Position numbers and translations under genes: made by a program. 64,000 nt of DNA from Legionella beliardensis. Lineage in GTDB: Bacteria > Pseudomonadota > Gammaproteobacteria > Legionellales > Legionellaceae. The DNA lies in assembly GCF_900452395.1 (NCBI RefSeq), contig NZ_UGNV01000003.1, positions 1 to 64,000 of the forward strand, read 5' to 3'. Every line of letters begins with the position of its first letter. The stretch's first letter is position 1. Below are positions 1 through 9,437 of this stretch, piece after piece. The notes under the pieces were generated by a model. It was not told where the DNA came from, made no database searches, and saw only the letters and a program-made list of their open reading frames with translations.

Positions 1-54
1 TTGCTATTAGTTGATTTAAATTTAATCAACTATACTCATTTTATAAATGAAGTG

Positions 55-963
55 ATGGAGAACATGGTGGTTTTTGAAGTTAAAGTTCCTGCAAAATGTA
101 TCTTAGCTGGAGAACATCTTATCCTTGAACGCGGGTATGCGATTGTTGCCCCGTTTAATCATTATCAACTCATATTGAGCTATGAAGCTAGTAAAATAAA
201 GACTATGCATACTATTTCGGCTGAGGGTAATAATTCCTATGGAATTATATTATGGCCTCTAATTGTCAGAGCTTATGAGTTATTACACAAAGATCCCAGC
301 ACCATTAAAGGTTTTTTTAATATTAAATCAACTATCCCACCTTGTTGTGGGTTGGGTTTTTCAGCTGCCCTTTGCGTTGCTATTACAAAATGGATTATCT
401 ATCAAAGTCTATTGCCGCGCTCGGAATTATTTCAATTTGCAGTACAACTTGAAGATTTATTTCATAAACCAAGTAGTGGGGTAGATATTGCAGGAGTAAC
501 TGCCAGGAATATAATCAGATATTCTTCTAATCATGAATTAAATGAAATAACCACTTGGCAACCTCTTTTTTATATTTCGTCTTCTAATGAAACTAGGATT
601 ACGAGTTCCTGTGTTAAAAAAGTTCAGCAATTAAAAAATGAAAATCCTATTAAGGCAGAAGTTATCTATGAGAAAATGTGGCAGGCAGTTAGTTTAATTA
701 ACACGGCTTTAGAAAAGAAAAATGATATAAGCTTGCATGTCTTAGCTCAAGGGCTGACAACAGCAAATGAATGTTATTATGAATGGGATTTAATATCGCC
801 TCAATTACATAACCACATTCAAAAATTAAAACAATTTGCTTTAGCTTGTAAGGTAGTGGGGGCCGGAATCGGAGGATGTGTCTTAAGTTTGTGGAAAAAA
901 CCTCCCCCAGCTAATTTCCCTATCAAATTAATTCCATTGACCATACATACAGAGAAAGTATAA
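55..963 (+). CDS. GHMP kinase, probably mevalonate kinase
   Basis: Likely phosphorylates mevalonate with ATP in the cytosolic mevalonate route to isoprenoids. Seen: an N-terminal VKVPAKCILAGEH, the start typical of mevalonate kinases; the glycine/serine loop PPCCGLGFSAAL (GHMP motif 2, with Phe-Ser where Ser-Ser is usual); and a C-terminal VVGAGIGGCVLSL (motif 3). About 300 residues is normal for the family. The frame is open to the window edge; ATG at 55 or 64 is preferred over upstream codons because the family begins just before the VPAK segment. Other genes of the pathway may lie left of the window. It could be another GHMP sugar or isoprenoid kinase. The RiPP-like cluster begins about 360 bp downstream; no functional link is evident. 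Confidence 0.8.
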   Translation: MENMVVFEVKVPAKCILAGEHLILERGYAIVAPFNHYQLILSYEASKIKTMHTISAEGNNSYGIILWPLIVRAYELLHKDPSTIKGFFNIKSTIPPCCGLGFSAALCVAITKWIIYQSLLPRSELFQFAVQLEDLFHKPSSGVDIAGVTARNIIRYSSNHELNEITTWQPLFYISSSNETRITSSCVKKVQQLKNENPIKAEVIYEKMWQAVSLINTALEKKNDISLHVLAQGLTTANECYYEWDLISPQLHNHIQKLKQFALACKVVGAGIGGCVLSLWKKPPPANFPIKLIPLTIHTEKV

Positions 964-1259
964 GCTTTATATTACCTATAGCCATACTACTGAATTAAGC
1001 GGCTATTAATGAGGTACATGAAATAAGCCTATTATTCAAATAAAAATTTGAAAATAGCGCTATTTTTATATCATCTTAACTTGCATGTAGAGCTATCTAA
1101 GAGCAACCCTTAGAGATTCGCTGTAACCAGCCCAATTTGTCAAAACTTTATAGGAACTTTTTCTTTTTTAACAATCAATTAAATAGTTTAAATAATGGTA
1201 ACAAAGAGACTGCTAATCAGGCTGAAGAATTAATCAGCAATTTTCCCAAGGATAATAAC

Positions 1260-1268
1260 TGCTATAAT
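1260..1268 (+). promoter_or_regulatory. Extended -10 promoter element before the candidate peptide gene
   Basis: TGCTATAAT matches an extended -10 (TGn plus a perfect TATAAT). Transcription would start near 1275, giving a leader of about 47 nt before the 1322 start codon. No good -35 hexamer is visible, which fits an extended -10 promoter. The 964-1259 gap otherwise holds no gene; a 16-bp AT-rich palindrome (AAAATAGCGCTATTTT) lies near 1052. The promoter is inferred only. Confidence 0.45.
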
Positions 1269-1321
1269 TATAAACAAGCAGATTAATATCTGCGACTTGT
1301 TAGTTTATTAGGAGTTTTATT

Positions 1322-1471
1322 ATGACTCAAAAAGCAAAGCAATCTAACCACGGCCAATCTAAAAAAAGACTTAACGCATCTCTCTCAGAGCAACGTTTAG
1401 CTTTTAAAGTTCCTTCTAATACTGTTAAAGATGGCGCAGACAAAATACCTACCGTCCAAGCACCAGCCTAA
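1322..1471 (+). CDS. Candidate RiPP precursor peptide, 49 residues
   Basis: Short peptide gene with AGGAG at 1310-1314 ahead of ATG. The product begins MTQKAKQSNHGQSKKRLNAS and ends KIPTVQAPA. It is basic and Gln/Ser-rich at the N-terminus and Pro/Val/Ala-rich at the C-terminus; it has no Cys, no membrane segment and no signal peptide. It sits 48 bp upstream of a peptide-modifying HExxH enzyme, followed by a methyltransferase and an exporter, which is the usual order of a RiPP operon. By inference it is the substrate. In related families hydroxylation falls on core residues; which residues would be modified here is unknown. It could instead be an unrelated small protein, but the ribosome-binding site and placement argue that it is translated. 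Confidence 0.65.
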   Translation: MTQKAKQSNHGQSKKRLNASLSEQRLAFKVPSNTVKDGADKIPTVQAPA

Positions 1472-1519
1472 TGGAAGCTGGAATTTAAATTACGGTTGTA
1501 ATCCTTAAAGGAATAAAAT

Positions 1520-2572
1520 GTGTCTACTAACCAAAAATTATTACGCACACTTCCAATAGAGCCTTTTATGGGTGAAACCCATGTAAAGGCTCTGCATTGT
1601 TATCTTAGAAAACGAACAAAGACGAGCTTTATGGAGCTTATTCTGGCAGCAGAAGAAGGGCTTACAGCAAATTTTGATGTTGTTATACAAAAGATAGACA
1701 GTTTGGATGTGAATAGGCGGTTGTCGCCACTACTCTATTTTTATTATTATTCCCTTCTGGAAGCGCTTTATAATCAAAATAAACGAGAGGTTGCTCGTTT
1801 ATGTCATTCATTAATTGAATTTGATAGTAATAATTTTTATACAAAACAATTATTACTTGATAATAATCAAATTAATCCCATTATCAAATACCAACAAAAT
1901 TATATTCAAACCTTATCTAATCGAATTGAAACCTTTGAGCCACTCTCACCCATTGAATTCGATTTAGCTAATAAACAAATTTCACAAGTTATTGATATTA
2001 TTGAAAAAACGAGTAAAAATTTGCATAGTGAGATTCAGGAAATTCTTGCTGTATTACATCTCTCAAAAGGAGTTTTTCTTGCCACAGCTGCAACAAGCTT
2101 AAAATATTTTGGCATGATTATCCTACGCTATAAAATGCTTCACTCAGCCCCACAGCAACTATTATATTTTTTTGACAGCATAGTACATGAAATATCCCAT
2201 GTTTTTTTAAATTTGTTAATGACCTTAGACCCAATAGTATTGAATTCTACTGAACTACATCACTCTCCGGCACGAAATGTTTTGCGACCTTTAAAGGGTA
2301 TCTTTCATGCGCATTTTGTCTTTTTTAGACTAATTGTTATGTATAAATTAGCAATAAATTATTTTATAGATGATGAAAGTAATAATTATGATAAAAATCA
2401 TGCAAATATAGCTATTCGAGACTTACCTTATATTTATCAAGACCGACTACAAGCATATCAAATTAAATTTAAACAAGGCGAAGAAATCCTTTTAAAGCAT
2501 GCAAAATTAACGAAATTTGGTAGAGCATTTTTATGCTCACTTAATCTGGAGAGCAAGGATGGCTTACTCTAA
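1520..2572 (+). CDS. HExxH-motif peptide-modifying enzyme (mod_HExxH/TIGR04267 type)
   Basis: Probable iron/2-oxoglutarate-type peptide hydroxylase acting on a ribosomal peptide. Seen: IVHEISHVFLNLL with HEISH at residues 223-227, followed by a HHSPARN segment, RPLKGIFHAH and FFRL. This order (HExxH, then a SPxR-like patch, then RPLxGxxH) is the signature of the HExxH family found in RiPP clusters. GTG at 1520 is chosen because AAAGGA lies just before it; the ATG two bases upstream is in another frame. It overlaps the next gene, implying one transcript. Chemistry is taken from studied family members; the residue modified here is unknown. Confidence 0.85.
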   Translation: MSTNQKLLRTLPIEPFMGETHVKALHCYLRKRTKTSFMELILAAEEGLTANFDVVIQKIDSLDVNRRLSPLLYFYYYSLLEALYNQNKREVARLCHSLIEFDSNNFYTKQLLLDNNQINPIIKYQQNYIQTLSNRIETFEPLSPIEFDLANKQISQVIDIIEKTSKNLHSEIQEILAVLHLSKGVFLATAATSLKYFGMIILRYKMLHSAPQQLLYFFDSIVHEISHVFLNLLMTLDPIVLNSTELHHSPARNVLRPLKGIFHAHFVFFRLIVMYKLAINYFIDDESNNYDKNHANIAIRDLPYIYQDRLQAYQIKFKQGEEILLKHAKLTKFGRAFLCSLNLESKDGLL

Positions 2573-3251
2573 ATTATCAATCCTTGAAAAAAAGCTTATT
2601 GAAAAAATAGTAAATTTAAAACCGAAAACACGTACTTTATTAGAAGTAGGTTGCGGCGATGGGAGGAAGTTAATTTATTTGCAAGCTAATTATCCCATCA
2701 AAGTTTCTGGTATTGATCTCTATGAGCCATATGTAGAAAAGCTACGTCAGCAAAATATTGATGCGAGCCTAGGCGATGCAAGGCATTTACCCTATGCTAA
2801 TGATAAGTTCAATTGGGTCTTAATTGCTAATTCGCTGCATCACATACCTGATCCGGAAAATGCATTATCAGAGGCTATCAGAGTTGCTAAAAACGGCGTC
2901 ATTGTTGTTGATCCTTGGTATGACAAAACAATTTATTCTCAACAACTTAGCGCTGAATTAGCAGCTTGGTGTAAAAAGCTGCATCAAAGCTTAGGTTATT
3001 TCCATCGAGAAGGGCTTAGTGCAGGTGAAATTATTAATGCAATTACCCGTGAAATTTCAAGCATTGAAATATACTATGAGCTTTTTATTAAAGAGTTAAA
3101 TCTTAAGGATTTTTTTAAAGTACAACAACAATATATAGCGCAGCTACAGGAAAATCATTATTTATTATGGGAATTAAACCAAATTAAAAGCCGAATCCAT
3201 GACAGTTTTATTAGTGAGCCAGGGCAAGTTATTGTCATTATTAGAAAATAA
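2559..3251 (+). CDS. Class I SAM-dependent methyltransferase
   Basis: Methyltransferase of the UbiE/type 11 kind. Seen: TLLEVGCGDGRKLIYL (motif I, SAM-binding glycines), GIDLYEPYVEKL (acidic end of strand 2), ASLGDARHLPYAND, and NWVLIANSLHHIPDPENAL (motif IV region). ATG at 2559 is preferred over an upstream TTG at 2517 because GGAG lies 8 nt before it; the gene then overlaps the HExxH gene by only 14 bp, suggesting translational coupling. By context it probably methylates the candidate peptide at 1322, but the substrate (N-terminus, side chain or a small molecule) cannot be read from sequence. Confidence 0.85.
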   Translation: MAYSKLSILEKKLIEKIVNLKPKTRTLLEVGCGDGRKLIYLQANYPIKVSGIDLYEPYVEKLRQQNIDASLGDARHLPYANDKFNWVLIANSLHHIPDPENALSEAIRVAKNGVIVVDPWYDKTIYSQQLSAELAAWCKKLHQSLGYFHREGLSAGEIINAITREISSIEIYYELFIKELNLKDFFKVQQQYIAQLQENHYLLWELNQIKSRIHDSFISEPGQVIVIIRK

Positions 3252-3284
3252 CTTATTTGTACATAATTATTAATATAAATTAAA

Positions 3285-4472
3285 ATGACTATCCTTACAT
3301 GGGCACCAAACAAATTAATTATCTTTGCTATTGCAAATGGGTTGGTTGCCCAATTTGCGATGGATATTTATATTCCCGCTATGCCTGCTATAGCTAAAGC
3401 TTTACACACGACAATTGACTATATTCAGCTTAGTTACTTCTATTTTATGTTAGGTTTTGGTTTATCTGTTTTTCTCTATGGATTTCTTAATAAAATAATA
3501 AATTATCGGTATATTTTTCTAATCTGTAATGGCGTATTTTTAATAGCTACTTTGTTGATTATTTTCTCTGCTGATATGGTTTATTTTTTAGCTCTGCGCT
3601 TCTTGCAAGGGATGGGCGCAGGATTTGGCTCTATGGCTATTATTATTACAATTATCTACCTTTTTTTTCCGCCCCGTAAATTAGGTATAATAATCTCTTA
3701 TAGCGTATTTTTTTTAACGCTTGCCAATATATTAGCGCCTGCAATAGGAGGTTATTTACAAGAACTTTATGGTTGGCAAAGTAGCTTCATATTTTTATTT
3801 ATATTATCTTTTTTACTATTAACCTCAGGCTATTGTTTCTTGCCAAAAATAATTACTCCCCCAAAAGTAAAAATTTCTTTTTATAGTAAAGTCAAAAATT
3901 TATTAGCAAATCAGCAATACATTACCCATGCGATATATGCGATTATTTGTGTGAATATTATTGTATGTTATTTAGTGATGAGTTCTTTTATCTTACAAAT
4001 GCACTTAGGCGCTTCTATTAAAGTCTCTGGCGCTATAGCATCTTTAATAAGTTTGTTATTTAGTATGGGCTCCTTATTAAATACCTTCATGCTTTCGAGG
4101 TATTTGCTAAAAACGACGATTTTTAGTGGCTTAATTATTAGCTTTCTAGGCATAGCTACCTTCTTAATTGCAGGTTACTTTACCGGTACGTCAATTTTCG
4201 CTTTCATTATACCTATATTTATTTCTTCATTAGGTTTAGGTATTTTATATCCTAATTTTGTTACCTGTGGATTCAAAGATTTTACGGGGTTTATTATAGA
4301 TGGTACTTCCTTGCTGAGCCTGATGAAAATTTTTACTATTTGTTTAATTACAGCTTTTATTGCATTCATTCCAGATAATTTTTTAACCTGTGCTTTATTA
4401 ACAGGGTTCCTGTTTAGTTTATTACTCGTATTAATTTTAATTTTAAATAGAGAATATTTAGTTAACTATTGA
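3285..4472 (+). CDS. MFS transporter, Bcr/CflA-like drug/peptide exporter
   Basis: Inner-membrane proton-driven exporter of the major facilitator superfamily. 395 residues with about 12 hydrophobic segments. RFLQGMGAG near residue 110 resembles the conserved motif on the fifth helix of drug-efflux members, and the N-terminal MDIYIPAMPAIAKAL is typical of the Bcr/CflA group. It starts 33 bp after the methyltransferase, so it is probably the last gene of the 1322-4472 operon and may export the modified peptide. A role in intrinsic drug efflux unrelated to the peptide is the alternative. Confidence 0.85.
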   Translation: MTILTWAPNKLIIFAIANGLVAQFAMDIYIPAMPAIAKALHTTIDYIQLSYFYFMLGFGLSVFLYGFLNKIINYRYIFLICNGVFLIATLLIIFSADMVYFLALRFLQGMGAGFGSMAIIITIIYLFFPPRKLGIIISYSVFFLTLANILAPAIGGYLQELYGWQSSFIFLFILSFLLLTSGYCFLPKIITPPKVKISFYSKVKNLLANQQYITHAIYAIICVNIIVCYLVMSSFILQMHLGASIKVSGAIASLISLLFSMGSLLNTFMLSRYLLKTTIFSGLIISFLGIATFLIAGYFTGTSIFAFIIPIFISSLGLGILYPNFVTCGFKDFTGFIIDGTSLLSLMKIFTICLITAFIAFIPDNFLTCALLTGFLFSLLLVLILILNREYLVNY

Positions 4473-4600
4473 AGAAATGATTTATTGCTTTGACTCAAAT
4501 CTTAAAAAAATTATTTATCAAGTCATTAACTAGAAAGTTAATTACCATTTAAGTCAAGTATTTAAGCAATATGTTTAAATATAGATTATAATAATAAGTT

Positions 4601-5692
4601 ATGATAAGATGTTATATTCAAGCAGTAATGCTTATTTTTTTATCGCAATTGACCTTTTCTACTGCTTTAGCGTTCGAAGAATATGCCCCACCTTCACTAG
4701 CAGATTATCTCCATTTGTCTCACTCAAAAGACCCAGTAGACGGAGGCTGGCTTCCTAATCTTACAGGCTTGCCAGATGAGGAGCAAATTAGTCTATTAAC
4801 TGATCGCGTGTTTTACCTTGTAATAAACGAAAAAGATAGCCAATGCTCGTCAATAAGTCCTAATCTTAGGTTATTGATTTTTCAACATTTTGTTATTCAT
4901 CAATACATGGCCAATGTCCAAAATATTTATTTTGATGAGCAAGCTGCGCATCAATGGGCACATGTTTTGGCGATGATTCTTAAAGAAAGTAGTGGTGATT
5001 CCACGAGTATTACCGATATGCAAGGTCATTCGCTTTCCACTTATAAGGCGCAAACTAACTTAGGCAACTGGAAGCAAATATTAAGGCTTGCCAAACAAAA
5101 ATATATTCATTTTAACTATCAAACTAACTTTGGTTTGACCCAAATTTCAGCCGATAGATTATTTGATGCATTTCATTTAGCACGTAATAAATTCTATGAT
5201 ACTGCTTTTTTAGAAGGAAAAGAAGGTGCTGCAACTCCGAGGAAGGTAGATTTAAATACCGCCATTGCTATCCGTAGACTAATTTGGTTTTATCAAGATT
5301 TTGCGCAAGGCAGAATATCACAAGCACATGGGCGCCTTTATCAAGATGATATTATGGATCCTCTGTTTTTCGCTCAATATGAAGCAGGTTTAGAAAAAGC
5401 AGTTATCTATTGTGGAACACGCTTTATGTTTCAAGAAAGCCAACAAAAAAAAGGCTTATTAAAAAAGGCTGTTGCCTCTATTGCTTATTGTAAGCTTGGC
5501 AATTCAAACATGGGATATGGGTTTCATGAAATAGATCAAGAATGCTTTGCCGAGTGGGTAACTTTATGCCCGGCTTTAAATATTGATATTGCGCTCCTTA
5601 CACCGCTTAGTTATTTTGCTACTCGAGGAGAAAAACCCGTTTGCAAAGAAACCTTTAAGCAGCTAATTAATGAGAACCCCGTTGATAAATAG
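4601..5692 (+). CDS. Exported protein with a transglycosylase-like (SLT) core
   Basis: A signal peptide is evident: a basic start, a hydrophobic run to about residue 22, then ALAFEE. The mature part has AMILKESSGDSTSITD, where Glu-Ser-Ser-Gly matches the catalytic Glu segment of soluble lytic transglycosylases, followed by YQTNFGLTQIS, comparable with the GLMQI segment of the fold. This suggests a periplasmic enzyme cutting peptidoglycan glycan strands. Several Cys residues in the second half may form disulfides. The similarity covers two motifs only, so the enzyme call is tentative. ATG at 4601 directly precedes the signal sequence. Confidence 0.55.
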   Translation: MIRCYIQAVMLIFLSQLTFSTALAFEEYAPPSLADYLHLSHSKDPVDGGWLPNLTGLPDEEQISLLTDRVFYLVINEKDSQCSSISPNLRLLIFQHFVIHQYMANVQNIYFDEQAAHQWAHVLAMILKESSGDSTSITDMQGHSLSTYKAQTNLGNWKQILRLAKQKYIHFNYQTNFGLTQISADRLFDAFHLARNKFYDTAFLEGKEGAATPRKVDLNTAIAIRRLIWFYQDFAQGRISQAHGRLYQDDIMDPLFFAQYEAGLEKAVIYCGTRFMFQESQQKKGLLKKAVASIAYCKLGNSNMGYGFHEIDQECFAEWVTLCPALNIDIALLTPLSYFATRGEKPVCKETFKQLINENPVDK

Positions 5693-5858
5693 TGGCCCTT
5701 ATACTAAGCGCATAGAATGCTTAAATCGCATTTATCCACATTGAAATATAAATTATTTTATACTTGCTTCCGATGAAATTAAGCCTTTACAACGTATTTT
5801 ATATAAAAAGACTACTTCTGCTTATTATGAACATAACTTGAATAGTATATTTTCAAGT

Positions 5859-6117
5859 TCAGAGCATACATGAAGGAACTCTAAATCTTTGCTGTAAATC
5901 TTTTAGCTCCTCAAGTAATTTTCTTGCTCTAATGGTTTATGTATAAAAATACTATTAAAGAAAAGCTCATTTAACCCAGTTAAAGAAACTCTAGCTTTTG
6001 GATCATACTGTAAAGAAGTTTCCTCGCTAGGATAGAATCAAAAAGATTTAAATACTTTTTTAACGGTGTTCCTATATGAGATCTATGTTTGAGAGTAAAA
6101 GCCTTAATTAAGGGGGA
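5859..6117 (-). pseudogene. Remnant of the C-terminal lobe of a protein kinase
   Basis: No intact frame, but joined frames on the minus strand read LFDSILARKLL, then QYDPKARVSLTGLNELFF, then LLEELKDLQQRF. The second piece matches subdomain XI of eukaryotic-type Ser/Thr kinases (the DPxxR...S segment followed by a hydrophobic helix). At least two frameshifts separate the pieces and no N-lobe is visible. It is probably the tail of a decayed kinase effector. The rest of the 5693-6263 gap shows nothing convincing. Confidence 0.55.
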
Positions 6118-6263
6118 ACCTTACCCTAAGAGAGGCGCTTAGTGGCTATAAAGCCCGCTTAGGAGAGATAGTTAAAGTGCCTGTGTTATTAACCAAAGTT
6201 AATTAGAGGCAGCAATCCTTAGCTTATTTTTTCTTTTTTTTAGACTGCACACTCCTATTACTT

Positions 6264-9191
6264 TTAAGCGTCAATTTTTTGCTGCATCTGATTATCTTCC
6301 AATTGATTAGCATAATTAATTAATAATTCTGCAACTTGTTTTTCTAATCCGGGTTCATAGATAGATGGCAGAGTTTGCCATCTATCGGCCTCTGCTAAAA
6401 TTGATTCTTTAGATGCATCTAAAACTTGAGTCAATTTTTCTTTATCCGATACTGAAATAGAGAAGTTTTTTATTGCCTTTACAACATGTGCTTTGTTGGG
6501 GGAATAAGGGTGTTCATTGGAATGATTGCTGCTAAAAAACGACAATGACTTATGTTCACTATAAACCTTAGGCAGTGGCATACTTTTAGATTTTATTACC
6601 CCCGCAAAATTAGTTAGAGCGTCTGCTACTTGTCCACCAATGCTTTGATCATAGAAGCTGCTTTCTGTCCAGGCAATAGCTTCTTTTTTTATCATGTTTA
6701 AAGGCTGCTCCAGCAATAAAACTAACTCTTGTTTATCGACATCACTAATGGGTAAGTTAAAAAATGTATTTATCGTTTGTTGTTTTACACAGCTCTTGGC
6801 AAGAGTATGTAAACTATTTGCTATTTGTTGGTTCAAATTTTTATCGTAAAAGGTATTTTTTTGCCATTGAAAAGACTCTTTATTGATTTCTTCAGCAGAT
6901 TGCCCAATTAATAAAGTTAATTCTTGCTTGTCTTCATAACTGATAGGAAAACTAAGTAAATTCATGACAGTTTGCTCTTCGAAACGGTCATAAGCATATT
7001 TTGTCAGGATTTTTGCCACGTCATTGCCAATCGTTAGCTCATAAAGATCACCTCTTAACCACTCAAGCGCTTCTTTATAAATGTCTTCACTAGGTTTCTC
7101 GAGCACGGCAATTAGATCTTCTTTATCTGACTCACTTAAAGGGAGGTTTAATAATATGCTTAAGGTCGATCGCCGCATGTCTATGTTAGCATTAGATACT
7201 TCTGTTGTTTCTGCTGTCTCTACAGCATAACTATCATAATCATCAGAAATATAGGCTGCAGAAATACCTGTTTGCAGGATGTTTTGAATACCTAAGGGCA
7301 CTAAATGGGTAGGTAAAATTTGCTGTAATGAATGTAAGGTTTCAGCAGGAAGAGTTTTAAAATAGTCTTCATCATTATCCGCAAGCGCTTTTGTGCACAA
7401 AGCAATCACATAGTCTTCATCAATACCCATTGAGGAGTCAATGTTAAATTGGTTTAATGATCTGCAGTCAACAAGGTGTGTAAATTTATCTTTTATCCAC
7501 TGAGACTCGCTCCCATTTTGCGCACAATACAAAAAAACCATTGAGAGTAATTTTTCTTGCATTAAAGGGTCTAAATTTTGCAAAATTGCATCAAGAAAGC
7601 GCTTCTCAGCATTGGGAATTAACTTAAGTAGTTTGTAGTTATTTTCATTGACAATATTTAAAAAGACTGTGGGGTCAAATTTTCTTTTTTCTAATAATTT
7701 ACTGAGTAATTCAGTTTTTTCAGTATAAATAAGATAATCAAAGAAATCCTGCTGGTGTTGTTGTAAAAAAGTACCTTCTATATCATCATTTAAATCAGAG
7801 AATAGAGCCTGAGAAGCTAAGGCAAAAAATTGATAAGAGGCGTTTTCTGCGATAAATTGTAATAAGCCATCATAGGCGTTATATTCTTGATAAATTTTAG
7901 TCGTAATTTGTTGCCATTGGCTCAGAAGAGTTGTTTGGCTTTCTTTAGTAATTTCAATCATTTTCTGTAACATTGCTTGATTGATGCCATCTTCCGTAAC
8001 AAGGTGGATACAGGCATCAAGGTAGTCATAAAGGGGTTGATGATTACTAAGTTGTTGAATGAATTGTAAAAATTGGGTATCAAAAAAATATCTTTTATTA
8101 TCGACCACATCAAAAAAAGGCAGGGCTAATGATGACATTACTTGGCCGATAGAGGTATCGCCCGCAGCACATGTTGTATGAGCTAGCGCGAATAAAGCAT
8201 CTATTTCCTCATTACTACAATCTATCATTTGCAGTATATCGATTTGTCGTGGCCCATCGCCTATTTTGCTAACCGATTCACTGCCATCACTGTTATGAAA
8301 AACAATTTGCCCGATTCCAGCCGCACTTAAGCTGGATAAATCCATGTCATTTAAAATAGCAGAATTTAACTTATTAGAGGTAATTAAGATATTTTTTTGC
8401 TCGGAAACATGGCTCAACCAGGTTAAATAGGCTTGTTTGGATAAATGGGTATGCAGATAACCTGTAGCAATAAAATAGTCTTGATTAAGTGCTTGCGTTA
8501 CGGTCTTTTTAATTAATGGGTTTTTAATATAGTGCTCAACGATATCTTTTTTAATTATAGTTTCGGATGCTAATCTTTCACTAAGTTGGCTTATCGTTGC
8601 ATTTAATTTTATTCCTGCTTCTTTATTGTTTTTATCAAGACCCATATAGACTAAACCTTGGGCATAGGGTTTAGTTTGCTGTGCAATAACACCAGGTCTA
8701 ATTTCCAAAAATGATAACCAATCTTGTTCAGTAAAAACCCCTTTAGCATCTAAAAATGAATTTTTTTCTTTAATTTGTAATCGAGCCGATATCTGTACCC
8801 TATAATCGGCGTGTTCTAATAGACCTTTTTGCTGTAAGAGGGTTAACGTATCTTGCCCTTTATTGGTTAATACTAATTCACCATTTTCAGCAAATTTATA
8901 GGGAATAATGTAATAATTTTTGGATTGCCCTATTTCCAAAATAGATGCCGCTTTATTCATATCGGAATCAAGAACAAAGGCGACTCGAGTAATATTAGTA
9001 TTGGGGATAGCTTCTAGGTAATCAGCAAAATCTTTTAAATGCACCAAATCCCCAATACCATCAGGTAGCACATGCGTACAAAGTACGAAATTAACGGGGG
9101 AATTTTGCGCAGCATTTAAAAATTCAGTTTTTTTATTTCGTAAAGACTCAAGGCTTTCTAAAAAATGATATAATTCTTTGCCGCTACCCAT
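6264..9191 (-). CDS. Large repeat-containing protein, possible GT-B-like effector
   Basis: 975 residues, not recognised by name. N-terminal half: NFVLCTHVLPDGIGDLVHLKDF resembles the first loop of GT-B glycosyltransferases, and AAGDTSIGQVMSSLALPFFDV near residue 350 resembles the donor-site loop seen in GT-B enzymes such as EarP; this is inference. C-terminal part (about 680-960) has four units of roughly 80 residues with the pattern N(L/F)P(L/I)S-x-x-DK(E/Q)(D/E)L and a later WxxxxxYD..I..QVA. No signal peptide or membrane segment. AGGA lies about 10 nt before the ATG. A truncated near copy of its first 88 codons is at 58940-59293. Probably a Dot/Icm-type effector. Confidence 0.6.
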   Translation of the reverse strand: MGSGKELYHFLESLESLRNKKTEFLNAAQNSPVNFVLCTHVLPDGIGDLVHLKDFADYLEAIPNTNITRVAFVLDSDMNKAASILEIGQSKNYYIIPYKFAENGELVLTNKGQDTLTLLQQKGLLEHADYRVQISARLQIKEKNSFLDAKGVFTEQDWLSFLEIRPGVIAQQTKPYAQGLVYMGLDKNNKEAGIKLNATISQLSERLASETIIKKDIVEHYIKNPLIKKTVTQALNQDYFIATGYLHTHLSKQAYLTWLSHVSEQKNILITSNKLNSAILNDMDLSSLSAAGIGQIVFHNSDGSESVSKIGDGPRQIDILQMIDCSNEEIDALFALAHTTCAAGDTSIGQVMSSLALPFFDVVDNKRYFFDTQFLQFIQQLSNHQPLYDYLDACIHLVTEDGINQAMLQKMIEITKESQTTLLSQWQQITTKIYQEYNAYDGLLQFIAENASYQFFALASQALFSDLNDDIEGTFLQQHQQDFFDYLIYTEKTELLSKLLEKRKFDPTVFLNIVNENNYKLLKLIPNAEKRFLDAILQNLDPLMQEKLLSMVFLYCAQNGSESQWIKDKFTHLVDCRSLNQFNIDSSMGIDEDYVIALCTKALADNDEDYFKTLPAETLHSLQQILPTHLVPLGIQNILQTGISAAYISDDYDSYAVETAETTEVSNANIDMRRSTLSILLNLPLSESDKEDLIAVLEKPSEDIYKEALEWLRGDLYELTIGNDVAKILTKYAYDRFEEQTVMNLLSFPISYEDKQELTLLIGQSAEEINKESFQWQKNTFYDKNLNQQIANSLHTLAKSCVKQQTINTFFNLPISDVDKQELVLLLEQPLNMIKKEAIAWTESSFYDQSIGGQVADALTNFAGVIKSKSMPLPKVYSEHKSLSFFSSNHSNEHPYSPNKAHVVKAIKNFSISVSDKEKLTQVLDASKESILAEADRWQTLPSIYEPGLEKQVAELLINYANQLEDNQMQQKIDA

Positions 9192-9437
9192 AATCAGTAT
9201 ATCCTATGTGAATAATTATTGATTTATATGATCAATAATAAACCGATATTAAAGTGTAGCACCTCAACCTGTATTTATAAAATTGAAGCAAATAAAATAA
9301 ATTAGCAGTGAATTACCAATATGATTTACTTGTGGGTAAGTTGTTTTAATCTTAAGTGATATTGTGAAAATTATTATAAACCAGTATAGCTAATATTGCT
9401 TTTTAACCATTGTTTTCTACTTTAAGTAGGCTTGTGT

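Noticed and set aside
5732-5740. Consensus DnaA box TTATCCACA
   Set aside because: Single copy with no rep gene or repeats nearby; one such match is expected by chance in AT-rich DNA of this length.
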